Below, in pieces: positions 45,146 through 53,005 of a stretch of DNA of 64,000 bases; position 1 is the first letter of the stretch; every line of letters begins with the position of its first letter. Below the pieces are notes generated by a model that saw only the letters and a program-made list of their open reading frames with translations, did no database searches and had not been told where the DNA came from. A program made the position numbers and the translations under genes. Source of the DNA: Variovorax sp. WS11 (GTDB taxonomy: Bacteria; Pseudomonadota; Gammaproteobacteria; Burkholderiales; Burkholderiaceae_C); NCBI RefSeq assembly GCF_010499245.1, contig NZ_JAAGOW010000001.1, positions 1,798,001 through 1,862,000 on the forward strand, read 5' to 3'.

Positions 45146-46458
45146 GCCGAAGGCTCCGTCATGTACTTGGCCCAGGCGCGGAACTGGTTGCGCATCAGCA
45201 GTTCGTTGGTCCCGTTGGTGCTGATCGTGTTCTGCGAGAGCTCGGCGGGGTCGAAGTTGCGATGCAGACTCACCCATTCGTTGCCTTCGCCCTTGAGTCC
45301 CAACTGCATGCTCTCGAACAGGTGCACGTCGTCGTGCGCCACCACCGACATGGGCGAGAACACCAGCCGGTTGTAGGTCATCGCACGCTCGAAGAGCAGG
45401 TCCGGCGCACCGGCCGCGCGGAAGCTCCAGGCCTCGATCAGCGTGCGGTTCGCGGCCAGCGGGCGGATCACGCGGATGGCCTGCGGCGAACCCTTGACCG
45501 AAAGGCTGGGGAACAGCACCGAGTTCTGCGGCGAGCGCTGCAGGATCTCGATCGCCCGCTCGGCGCCGTGCGCCTCGCGCATCGCGGCCTCGTAGTCGGG
45601 CAGCTGGGCGTAGTTCGAGTGGATGCTGAAGTTGATGCCCAGCACGCTGTGCCCGTTGGCGAACACGCGCCCGCCCATCTTGTCGAAGAAGTCATAGCCC
45701 GAGCCGAAGGGCAGGATCTGCTCCATCGCCATCGGCTTGGGCTCTTCGGGCGCGCGGCCCTGCCACAGCGCATCGGCCGCCTGCGTGGCCGACTCGTGCG
45801 TGGACATCGGATGCACCGTGTCGTTGATGTTCTCGAGGTACATCTTCCAGTTGCAATGGATGATGTTGCGCAGCACGCCGCCGCCCACCGTGAGCCGGCC
45901 CTCGGGCGAGCGCGCGACCATGTTGTCGATGGCGCCCAGCACCTCGCCGAAGTAGTCCTCGAAGCCCGGGCCGTGCTCGGACAGGCGCACGAACACGAAG
46001 TCGCGGTAGACGGCCGTGTTCTTCAGCTCGACCAGGCCCTGGCCCGATTCGCATTCCTTCAGGCGCGTGCCCTCGTAGCCGGACTTGAGCGGAATCGCGA
46101 GCGGCGCGCCATCGAGCTTGTAGGTCCAGGCGTGGTAGGGGCAGCGGAAGAACTTGCCGGCGTTGCCGCTCTCGTCCGTGACGAGGCGGCTGCCCTTGTG
46201 CGCGCAGCGGTTGTAGAAGACGCGCACCGCACCGTCGGCCAGGCGCACCATCATCACCGGCCTGCCCGCCAGTTCCAGCGCCCAGTAGTCGCCGGCGTTC
46301 GGCACCTGGCTCGCGTGGCCCACGTAGAGCCAGGTGTTGGCGAAGAAGCGCTCCTGCTCGAGCACGAACAGCTCGTCGCTGAGGTAGAGGTCGCGGTGCA
46401 CGCGGTCCTCCTGGACCAGCGCGCGAATGGCGTCGGGACGGTCGCGGTAGCTGTTCAT
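45142..46458 (-). CDS. Rieske dioxygenase large (alpha) subunit, second pair (438 aa)
   Basis: Catalytic subunit of an aromatic ring-hydroxylating oxygenase. The Rieske [2Fe-2S] motif is C85-x-H87...C106-x2-H109 (NRCAHKGS, CPYHAW). The mononuclear iron site has the NDTVHPMSTH motif with H216 and H221. 29 of its first 40 residues equal those of the alpha subunit at 55121, so the two pairs are paralogues. It has no own reductase gene next to it; the reductase at 56449 may serve both. It sits between binding-protein genes, an unusual location that suggests rearrangement within the locus. Confidence 0.9.
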   Translation of the reverse strand: MNSYRDRPDAIRALVQEDRVHRDLYLSDELFVLEQERFFANTWLYVGHASQVPNAGDYWALELAGRPVMMVRLADGAVRVFYNRCAHKGSRLVTDESGNAGKFFRCPYHAWTYKLDGAPLAIPLKSGYEGTRLKECESGQGLVELKNTAVYRDFVFVRLSEHGPGFEDYFGEVLGAIDNMVARSPEGRLTVGGGVLRNIIHCNWKMYLENINDTVHPMSTHESATQAADALWQGRAPEEPKPMAMEQILPFGSGYDFFDKMGGRVFANGHSVLGINFSIHSNYAQLPDYEAAMREAHGAERAIEILQRSPQNSVLFPSLSVKGSPQAIRVIRPLAANRTLIEAWSFRAAGAPDLLFERAMTYNRLVFSPMSVVAHDDVHLFESMQLGLKGEGNEWVSLHRNFDPAELSQNTISTNGTNELLMRNQFRAWAKYMTEPSA

Positions 46459-46489
46459 GGCAGGGGCGGCTTGCGTCGTGAGCAGGGCG

Positions 46490-47632
46490 TCAGGGCACCA
46501 GCTTCCACTGGCCCTTTTCCATGCGTACCACCACCACGGCGCGCTGGTCGGAACCGTAGCGGTTGTCCGGCTTGAAGTTGTAGACACCGTGCGTGCCCAC
46601 CAGCTCCTTGGTGCTCGTGATGGCATCGCGCAATGCCGTGCGATAGGCCGGGGTTCCGGGCTCGCCCTTGGTGCGAGAGGCGGCATCGGCCAGCAGCAGG
46701 TAGGCGTCGTAGGTGTAGGAGGAGAAGGCATCCGTCGGCACTGCGCCATGCGCCTTCTGGTAGGCGCTGCGGAAGTTCATCGACACCTTCTTGATCGGGT
46801 TGTCGGCCGGCAGCTGGTCGGCCACCAGCACCGGGCCGCTGGGCACCTGCAGGCCCTCGATCGAGGCGCCGCCGACGCGCACGAAGTCAGCGTTGATCAG
46901 GCCGTGCGTGCCGTAGATCTGGCCCTTGTAGCCGCGCTCGGCGAGGCCCAGGTAGGGCAAGGCGCCGGGCGTGCCGGAGTTGCCGGCGAAGACCGCATCG
47001 GGCCGCGCGGCGACGATCTTGAGAACCTGGCCCGCGACAGAGGAATCGGCGCGCGCATAGCGCTCGTTGGCCACCACCTTGATGCCCGCGGCGTCGGCGC
47101 TCTTCACGAGCGAGTCGTAGGCCAGGTCGCCCAGCGCGTCGGAGAAGCCGATGAAGGCCACCGTCTTCACGCCGGACTTCTTCATGCGCTCGACCACGCC
47201 CGCGACCATCAGCGGGAAGGGCTGCGAGACCGTCACCGTCCACGCGCCCTCGGGGCCGGGGATGGTGACCGGCGTGGGCGAGATCAGCGGCGTGTTGAGC
47301 TCGCGCGCCACGGCCGCAATGGCCATCGCACTGGGAACGCCCGAGGTGCCGATGAGCACGTCGACCTTGTCCTCGACCACCAGCTTGCGCGCATTGCGCC
47401 CGGCGGTGGTGGGGTCGGAGGCGTCGTCGAGCACGATCAGCTCGACCTTGCGGCCGGCCAGCATCGGATGCTCTGCAATGGCCGCGCGGATGCCCTTCTC
47501 GTAGGGGATGCCGAGCGCCGAGATCGGGCCGGAGAGCGAGCTGATGAAGCCGATCTTGAGATCGGCCGCCGTGGCCTGTGCGGCTGCCAGGGCGATGGCC
47601 GTGAGGCCGATGAGACGTGCGATGTTCTTCAT
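46490..47632 (-). CDS. Periplasmic ABC binding protein, Liv/type-1 family, copy 2 (380 aa)
   Basis: Signal peptide about 1-22 ends in QATAA; the mature part begins ADLKIGFISSLSGP. It shares LDDASDPTTAGRNARKL, YARADSSVAGQVLKIV and the C-terminal TKELVGTHGVYNFKP with the other two copies. It is 2 bases downstream of copy 3's stop, so the pair are co-translated and a tandem duplication is the simplest origin. Three binding proteins for one permease could widen the range of ligands. Confidence 0.88.
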   Translation of the reverse strand: MKNIARLIGLTAIALAAAQATAADLKIGFISSLSGPISALGIPYEKGIRAAIAEHPMLAGRKVELIVLDDASDPTTAGRNARKLVVEDKVDVLIGTSGVPSAMAIAAVARELNTPLISPTPVTIPGPEGAWTVTVSQPFPLMVAGVVERMKKSGVKTVAFIGFSDALGDLAYDSLVKSADAAGIKVVANERYARADSSVAGQVLKIVAARPDAVFAGNSGTPGALPYLGLAERGYKGQIYGTHGLINADFVRVGGASIEGLQVPSGPVLVADQLPADNPIKKVSMNFRSAYQKAHGAVPTDAFSSYTYDAYLLLADAASRTKGEPGTPAYRTALRDAITSTKELVGTHGVYNFKPDNRYGSDQRAVVVVRMEKGQWKLVP

Positions 47633-47634
47633 GT

Positions 47635-48792
47635 TCAGGGGACCAGCTTCCATTGACCCTTTTCGAGCTTGACCACGACGCGCGAACGCTCGTCCGACCC
47701 ATAGCGGTTGTCCGGCTTGAAGTTGTAGACGCTGTGCGTGCCCACCAGCTCCTTGGTGCTGACGATCGCGTCGCGCAGCGCCACGCGGTAGGCCGACGTG
47801 CCGGGCTCGCCCTTGGCGCGCTGCGCCGCGTCGAGGAAGAGCAGCCAGGCGTCGAAGGTGTAGGCGGAGAAGGCGTCGGTGGGCGCTGCGCCGTTGGCCT
47901 TCTGGTAGGCCGCGCGGAAGTCCATCGAGGTCTTGCGGATCGGGTTGGAGTCGGGCAGCTGCTCGGCCACGATCACCGGGCCGGTGGGCGCCAGCAGTCC
48001 TTCGACCGCATTGCCGCCCACGCGCACGAAGTCGGGGTTGATCAGCGCATGCATGCCGTAGATCTGGCCCTTGTAGCCGCGCTCCGAGAGCGCGAGGTAG
48101 GGCAGCGCGCCCGGCGTGCCCGAGGTGCCGGTGATGACCGCGTCGGGACGCAGCGCCACGATCTTCAGCACCTGGCCGGTGACCGACGCGTCGGCGCGCG
48201 CATAACGCTCGTTGCTCACCACCTTGATGCCGGCGGCCGGCGCGCTCTTGGTGAGCGCGTCGTAGACCAGGTCGCCCCAGGCGTCGGAGAAGCCGATGTA
48301 GCCCACGGTCTTCACGCCGGACTTCTTCATCTGTTCGACGACCGCGTTCAGCATCAGCGGCGCGGGCTGCGGCAGCGTGACCATCCACGCGCCTTCCTCG
48401 CCCGGCAGGTTGGCATTGGCGATGGAGATCAGCGGCGTCTTGGTCTCGCGCGCCACCGCGGCGATGGCCAGCGCGCCGGGCGAGCCGGCCGTGCCGATGA
48501 TGACGTCGACCTTGTCCTCGTCGATCATCTTGCGCGCGTTGCGCGCGGCGGTCGACGGATCGGAGGCGTCGTCGAGCTGCACCAGCTGGATCTTGCGGCC
48601 CCCGATCTCCGACTTGTAGGCCAGCGCGGCCTTCATGCCCTTGTCGTAGGGAATGCCCAGCGAGGACACCGGCCCCGACAGCGAGGTGATGAAGCCGACC
48701 TTGTAGTCGGCCGCCCAGGCACTCGCGGCGCTCAGCGCGCCGATGCCGAGGACGATGCCCGCCAGGGCGCGGATGGGGCTTGCAACTCTCAT
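47635..48792 (-). CDS. Periplasmic ABC binding protein, Liv/type-1 family, copy 3 (385 aa)
   Basis: First gene of its transcript. Signal peptide about 1-28 (ends SAWAA), then ADYKVGFITSLSGP. The conserved blocks LDDASDPSTAARNARKM, GYIGFSDAWGDL and YARADASVTGQVLKIV match copy 1, while the C-terminal GSDERSRVVVKLEKGQW matches copy 2. GGAGG precedes the ATG at 48792. Immediately upstream lie a good promoter and a perfect palindrome, so regulated expression of the whole Liv/second-oxygenase unit probably starts here. Confidence 0.88.
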   Translation of the reverse strand: MRVASPIRALAGIVLGIGALSAASAWAADYKVGFITSLSGPVSSLGIPYDKGMKAALAYKSEIGGRKIQLVQLDDASDPSTAARNARKMIDEDKVDVIIGTAGSPGALAIAAVARETKTPLISIANANLPGEEGAWMVTLPQPAPLMLNAVVEQMKKSGVKTVGYIGFSDAWGDLVYDALTKSAPAAGIKVVSNERYARADASVTGQVLKIVALRPDAVITGTSGTPGALPYLALSERGYKGQIYGMHALINPDFVRVGGNAVEGLLAPTGPVIVAEQLPDSNPIRKTSMDFRAAYQKANGAAPTDAFSAYTFDAWLLFLDAAQRAKGEPGTSAYRVALRDAIVSTKELVGTHSVYNFKPDNRYGSDERSRVVVKLEKGQWKLVP

Positions 48793-48841
48793 GACGATCC
48801 TCCAGAAAGGTTGGGATAAGGCCTGAAGATGATTTCTGAAA

Positions 48842-48857
48842 TGTTTAGACCTAAACA
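48842..48857 (-). promoter_or_regulatory. Perfect palindromic operator, MarR-type
   Basis: TGTTTAG-AC-CTAAACA is a perfect 16-base inverted repeat. It lies directly downstream of the -10 box of the promoter at 48858-48886 and so would cover the transcription start. MarR dimers bind palindromes of this size. The same TGTTTAG half-site occurs at 37421 before the other transcription unit of the left-hand MarR gene. Binding itself is not shown by the sequence. Confidence 0.7.
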
Positions 48858-48886
48858 ATACTAGCGAGACGACGGTGCGATGACAA
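48858..48886 (-). promoter_or_regulatory. Promoter of the binding-protein/second-oxygenase operon
   Basis: TTGTCA (48881-48886) and TAGTAT (48858-48863) are spaced by 17 bases on the minus strand; both are one to two bases off consensus. The 138-base gap between the SDR at 48931 and the binding protein at 47635-48792 has no other gene. This splits the locus into two large transcripts. Confidence 0.65.
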
Positions 48887-48930
48887 GGGCGGCAACGAGG
48901 GGTTTCGAGTAAAAGACGCGCGATGCACCG

Positions 48931-49662
48931 CTACAGCGCGAGACTTCCCACGCTGGTGCCGCCGCACACGTAGAGCACCTGGCCGGTGATGAAGCCGTTG
49001 GCCGGGTCGACGAAGAAGCGCACGGCGCGCGCCACGTCGGCCGCCTCGCCCAGGCGCTGCACCGGCACCGAAGCGGCGAGCTGCCGTTCCTTCTCGCTGC
49101 CGGCTTCCACCACGTCGTAGAACATGTCGGTGCGGATCGGCCCCGGCGCCACCACGTTGACCGTGATGCCCTCGGCCGCCAGCTCCAGCGCCCAGGTGCG
49201 CGCCATGCCCAGCATGCCGGCCTTGGTGGCCGAGTAGTTCGTGCGCGTGGCCAGGCCCACCGCGGCGCGCGAGGACAGGAGCACCACCCGGCCGAAGCGC
49301 TCGGCCCGCATCGCGGGGAGCGCGGCCTGCACCAGCTGGATCGCGCAGCCCAGGTGCAGCTGGGCCAGGGCGTCGAGGTCCTCGAGCTTGGCCTCGGGCA
49401 GCAGTGCCGGGCGGATCACGCCGGCGTTGTGCACCACGGTCCTCACCTCGAAGCGGCTCGCCATCTCCCGCGCGGCCTGCGCGGTCGCGGCGCGGTCCAT
49501 CAGGTCGACCTCGATGTTGTAGAGCTTGGGGTGGTTGATCTCGCATCGGCGGCGCGCCAGCGACACCACCTCGTAGCCTTGCGCGAGCAGGTCCGCGCAG
49601 ATCGCCTTGCCGATGCCGGCACTGCCGCCGGTGACGGCGACGACGGGATGCGTGAGGTTCAT
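48931..49662 (-). CDS. SDR-family dehydrogenase (243 aa)
   Basis: SDR with TGGSAGIG near residue 12, catalytic LLSSRAAVG, YSATK and GFITGQVLYVCGG at the end. ATG 49662 is preceded by AGGAGA. It is the last gene of the iorA-like to SDR transcript. In the isatin-type route for IAA it could oxidise a hydroxy-indole intermediate to its ketone (dioxindole to isatin is the attractive possibility), but no substrate-specific residues could be identified. Confidence 0.85.
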   Translation of the reverse strand: MNLTHPVVAVTGGSAGIGKAICADLLAQGYEVVSLARRRCEINHPKLYNIEVDLMDRAATAQAAREMASRFEVRTVVHNAGVIRPALLPEAKLEDLDALAQLHLGCAIQLVQAALPAMRAERFGRVVLLSSRAAVGLATRTNYSATKAGMLGMARTWALELAAEGITVNVVAPGPIRTDMFYDVVEAGSEKERQLAASVPVQRLGEAADVARAVRFFVDPANGFITGQVLYVCGGTSVGSLAL

Positions 49663-49681
49663 GGTGCTCTCCTTGTGCGGC

Positions 49682-50494
49682 TCAAGCGGCATCGCCCACC
49701 AGCGCCAGCACCCGCAGCGGACTGCCGCTGCCCTTCTCGATCTTGAGCGGCGGGCAGATCAGCACCGCGCCGGTGGGCGGCAGCAGGTCGAGGTTGCTCA
49801 GGCACTGCAGGCCGTAGCGGCCGGCGCCGTGCATGAAGTAGTGGCAGGGGTACGGCGGACGCAGGTGGTAGCCCTGGCCCGCATCGGTGCCGATGGCTTC
49901 GGAGCCGAAGCCCAGCACGTCGCGCTGCTCGACCAGGAAGCGCACCGCCTCGGCGCTCGGGCCTGGCGTGTGCTGGCCGGTCTCATCGAAGTTCTGGTAG
50001 GCCTCGGGGTCTTGCCGCTGCGACCAGTCGGTGCGCATCAGCACCCAGGCGCCCTTCGGGATGCGGCCGTGCTTCGCCTCGAAGCGCTCGATGTCCTCCA
50101 CCGTCATCAGGTAGTCGGGATCGGCCTTCACCTGCTCCGAGCAGTCGATCACGCAGGCCGCTGCCACGAAGTGCTGCACGGGAATGGTGTCGACCGAGTT
50201 GTTCGGCAGATCGCGGCCCGAGATCCAGTGAATGGGCGCATCGAAGTGCGTGCCCGTGTGCTCGCCGCAGGAAAAGTTGTTCCAGTACCAGCCGGGCCCG
50301 CGCTCGTCGTACTTCGACACCTCCTCGATGCGGAAGGGCCAGCACTGGCCCATCTCGGGCGGCAGCGCGATCTGCGGGAACTCGGGCGTCAGCGTCTGCG
50401 TGAGGTCGATCACGCGGATGCGGCCGGTGGCCATGGCGCTCACCAGACTGCCGAGGATCTCGGCGGTGGACATCGGTTCGGTTGTCGTCGTCAT
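49682..50494 (-). CDS. Cyclase-family hydrolase, isatin hydrolase/kynurenine formamidase type (270 aa)
   Basis: Metal-dependent amide hydrolase of the cyclase family. The signature HTGTHFDAPIHW lies at residues 79-90 with ligands H79, H83 and D85 plus H89. Isatin hydrolase (isatin to isatinate) and kynurenine formamidase are the best-known members. Length and motif fit both. Its place next to oxygenase genes of an IAA locus makes isatin hydrolase the better guess, because isatin is an intermediate of the iad-type pathway, as I recall. The start at 50494 follows the stop of the DUF35-SDR gene by 1 base. Confidence 0.85.
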   Translation of the reverse strand: MTTTTEPMSTAEILGSLVSAMATGRIRVIDLTQTLTPEFPQIALPPEMGQCWPFRIEEVSKYDERGPGWYWNNFSCGEHTGTHFDAPIHWISGRDLPNNSVDTIPVQHFVAAACVIDCSEQVKADPDYLMTVEDIERFEAKHGRIPKGAWVLMRTDWSQRQDPEAYQNFDETGQHTPGPSAEAVRFLVEQRDVLGFGSEAIGTDAGQGYHLRPPYPCHYFMHGAGRYGLQCLSNLDLLPPTGAVLICPPLKIEKGSGSPLRVLALVGDAA

Positions 50495-50495
50495 T

Positions 50496-51746
50496 TCAGC
50501 CTCCAGCTGCGAGCTCGCGTTCGAGCACCTTGGGGTTGTCGCGCCAGCGCTCCAGCCATTCCTGCGCCACGTCGCCCGGGTACACGTCCTCGACGCCGTC
50601 GCGCAGCGACTTCACGATCGCGTTGGCCAGCGCGCTGGGCGCCACCTTGGGCGGCGGCAGGTGCTGGTTCCATTCGTCGTCGATCGGCCCCGGGAACACA
50701 TTGATCACGCGGATGCCGGCCGGCCGCATCTCGGCGCGCAGGCACTGCGCCAGCGAGTACGCCGCCGCCTTGGAGGCGCTGAAGGTGCCGTGCGGCGGGA
50801 AGTTCGCGAGCGCGTAGATCGACAGCAGGTTGACCCAGGCCGTGGCGCCGGTCACGCCATCGGCCGAGCGCCCCTTGAGCGCGGGCCCGAACTCCTGCGC
50901 CAGGCGCAGCAGGCCGAAGTAGTTGATGTCCATCTCGGCCTTGGCCACGTCGGTGCCGCGGCGCGCGCCGATGCCGAAGGTGCGATGCACCTCGGCGTTG
51001 TTGATCACGATGTCGACCTTGCCGCCGATCTCGCCGGCCAGCTCGCTGACCGAGCGGCCGTTGGTGAGGTCCAGCGGCACCAGCGTCACCTGCGGCAGGG
51101 CCGTGATGTCCTCCAGCCCGCCCAGCTTCTTCCAGGGCTCGGCATGGCCGACCCAGACGATGTCGGCGCCGGCCTTCACCAGGGCACGCACGATGGCCTG
51201 CCCCACCTCGGTCTTGCCGTCGGTCACCAGCGCCTTGCGGAATTTCGGATCGCTGGTCATCTCGCGCAGCATCTTGTCGTCGGCCATATGGGCACTCCCT
51301 TCGTTCGGAAATCCAATGAGTACGGCTTGTCCCGCGCGGTCCAGCCGTGCGCCCACGCGCACGCGCGCCGGCGCATCGCCGACCTCGCCGTGCATGTGCA
51401 CCATCAGCGTCGGTCCGCTGTCGAGGTGCACCAGCCCCAGGCGCCAGGGCAGGCGCTCGCGGAAGAACAGGTCATTGCTGTGGTGCAGCGTGGTGGTGGC
51501 GAGCAGCTCGCCCTCGCCGCTTTGCCCGCGCCAGTGCAGGCGCGACGACAGGCATTTGTGGCAGGCCTCGCGCGGCGGGTACTGCACCGTGTCGCAGTCC
51601 TCGCAGGTCTGCAGCTCGAAGCGGCCCTCGGCGGCGGCGGCCGTCATGCCGAGCGCAATGCGGCCGCGCGAGCCGGGCGGCAGGTTCATCTGCCGCGTGC
51701 GCAGCACGGGGTTCTTGCGCTTGGGGCGCATCAGGGGCATGGTCAT
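50496..51746 (-). CDS. DUF35 OB-fold/zinc-ribbon domain fused to a degenerate SDR domain (416 aa)
   Basis: One open frame joins two domains. Residues about 35-150 are a DUF35-type protein: the zinc ribbon has C48, C51, C62 and C65, followed by an OB fold. Residues about 155-416 are an SDR fold. The SDR has TDGKTEVG instead of TGxxxGxG, and Phe in FSASK where the catalytic Tyr belongs, so normal dehydrogenase activity is doubtful. ATG 51746 is preceded by GGAGG, and it lies just inside a repeat. DUF35 proteins pair with thiolase-like proteins (ChsH2/Ltp2, BbsA/BbsB); the next gene upstream is such a thiolase. The DUF35-SDR fusion may be an adaptor for that enzyme. Confidence 0.75.
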   Translation of the reverse strand: MTMPLMRPKRKNPVLRTRQMNLPPGSRGRIALGMTAAAAEGRFELQTCEDCDTVQYPPREACHKCLSSRLHWRGQSGEGELLATTTLHHSNDLFFRERLPWRLGLVHLDSGPTLMVHMHGEVGDAPARVRVGARLDRAGQAVLIGFPNEGSAHMADDKMLREMTSDPKFRKALVTDGKTEVGQAIVRALVKAGADIVWVGHAEPWKKLGGLEDITALPQVTLVPLDLTNGRSVSELAGEIGGKVDIVINNAEVHRTFGIGARRGTDVAKAEMDINYFGLLRLAQEFGPALKGRSADGVTGATAWVNLLSIYALANFPPHGTFSASKAAAYSLAQCLRAEMRPAGIRVINVFPGPIDDEWNQHLPPPKVAPSALANAIVKSLRDGVEDVYPGDVAQEWLERWRDNPKVLERELAAGG

Positions 51747-51750
51747 CGCG

Positions 51751-51829
51751 CCTCCGCCGGGCCGCCCCAAGGCAGGCGCGCGGCCCCCTCGGGGGGCAGT
51801 GCAGCCGCGCAGCGGCAAACGTGGGGGTT
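51751..51829 (-). repeat. Intergenic repeat of a Comamonadaceae type
   Basis: The spacer between the thiolase stop and the DUF35-SDR start contains, on the minus strand, AACCCCCACG, then CTGCGCGGCTGCACTG, CCCCCCGAGGGGG and CTTGGGGCGGCCCGGCGGAGG. I recognise this arrangement from intergenic repeats common in Variovorax, Acidovorax and Delftia genomes. It contains a perfect CCCCTCGGGG-type palindrome (near 51785-51796). Its role is unknown; here it lies between two genes of one operon. Confidence 0.6.
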
Positions 51830-51831
51830 GT

Positions 51832-53004
51832 TCATTCTGGTCTCCCCAGAATCACCGCACCTGTGCACAGGCAGCGGTCGTAAGTGACCATGCCGAAGCC
51901 CGCGACCAGGCCCAGCTTGGCATCGGGCACGGTGCGCGGACCGGCCTGGTCCGTGAGCTGGCGGATCGACTCCACCATGCCGAGAAAGCCGCCCGCTGCG
52001 CCGGCTTGCCCGGCCGAGAGCTGGCCGCCGCTGGTGTTGTTGGGAAAGCTGCCGTCGAAGGTCATGGTGTGCTCGCGCACGAAGGCCGGGCCCTCGCCCT
52101 TCTCGCAGAAGCCCAGGTCCTCGAAATGCATCATCACGATCACCGGGTAGTCGTCGTAGGTCTGGACGAAGTCGAGCTCGGCGGGCTTCACGCCGGCCTG
52201 CGCATAGAGGTCGTCGCGGTCCTTGCGCCAGCCGCCCTGCACCATCACCGGGTCTTCGGCATAGGCGTTGTGGCGTTCGATTGCGCCGCGGATCACCACA
52301 TGCGGCAGGCCCAGGTCGCGGGCTCGGGCCTCGCTCATCACCAGGAAGGCCTCGGCGCCGGCGCAAGGCATCACGCAGTCGAACAAATGGATGGGCTCGG
52401 AGATCGGCCGTGCGCTCATGTACTCGTCCAGCGTGAGAGGCTTCTTGAACATCGCGTTCGGATTGCCCAGCGCATTGGTGCGCTGGTCCACCGCGATGCG
52501 GCCGAAGTCTTCGCGCTTCGCGCCGTAGGTGCGCATGTAGTTGGCGGTGATCATCGCGAAGATCGAGTTCGGTCCGCCCGAGCCGTAGGGGTAGCTCGCA
52601 TCGCGCGCGAAGTTGCTGAAGCTGCCCAGCGTCAGGCGGAAGGAATCGACATGGTTGGTGTCGGCGCCCACGCAGGCCACGATTTCGGCATCGCCTGCCT
52701 GCACCGCGCGCGCCGCGCGGCGCAGGCACATCACGCCCGAGGCGCCGCCGGTGGGCACATGGTCCAGCCAGCGCGGCGAGAGGCCCAAGTGCTGCGTCAC
52801 GCCAACGGCCGTGTCGGGCGCCAGCGAGAAGCTGCTGAGACACAGGCCGTCGATGTCTTCCTTGGCCACGCCGCTGGCCTTGACCAGCGCTTCGAACGCC
52901 TGGCCGATGAACCAATGCGCACTGCGCGTGGAGTAGCGCACGTAGGGCACGGTCACCGGCACCGCCACCGCGACGCCTTCGTAGGAAAGCCGATTGCGCG
53001 CCAT
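51832..53004 (-). CDS. Thiolase-superfamily protein lacking canonical catalytic residues (390 aa)
   Basis: Thiolase fold similar to SCP2/Ltp2-type proteins. At the normal active-site Cys (C in ACASG) it has GGASG at residues 86-90, and the NxxGG...GHP element reads NTSGGQLSAGQAGAAGG, with Gln for the His. The C-terminal CLCTGAVIL keeps a Cys. So thiolysis by the standard mechanism looks unlikely; retro-aldol cleavage of an acyl-CoA, as done by Ltp2 with its DUF35 partner ChsH2, is a fitting alternative. The DUF35-SDR gene lies directly downstream and the CoA ligase directly upstream. Confidence 0.8.
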   Translation of the reverse strand: MARNRLSYEGVAVAVPVTVPYVRYSTRSAHWFIGQAFEALVKASGVAKEDIDGLCLSSFSLAPDTAVGVTQHLGLSPRWLDHVPTGGASGVMCLRRAARAVQAGDAEIVACVGADTNHVDSFRLTLGSFSNFARDASYPYGSGGPNSIFAMITANYMRTYGAKREDFGRIAVDQRTNALGNPNAMFKKPLTLDEYMSARPISEPIHLFDCVMPCAGAEAFLVMSEARARDLGLPHVVIRGAIERHNAYAEDPVMVQGGWRKDRDDLYAQAGVKPAELDFVQTYDDYPVIVMMHFEDLGFCEKGEGPAFVREHTMTFDGSFPNNTSGGQLSAGQAGAAGGFLGMVESIRQLTDQAGPRTVPDAKLGLVAGFGMVTYDRCLCTGAVILGRPE

Positions 53005-53005
53005 C

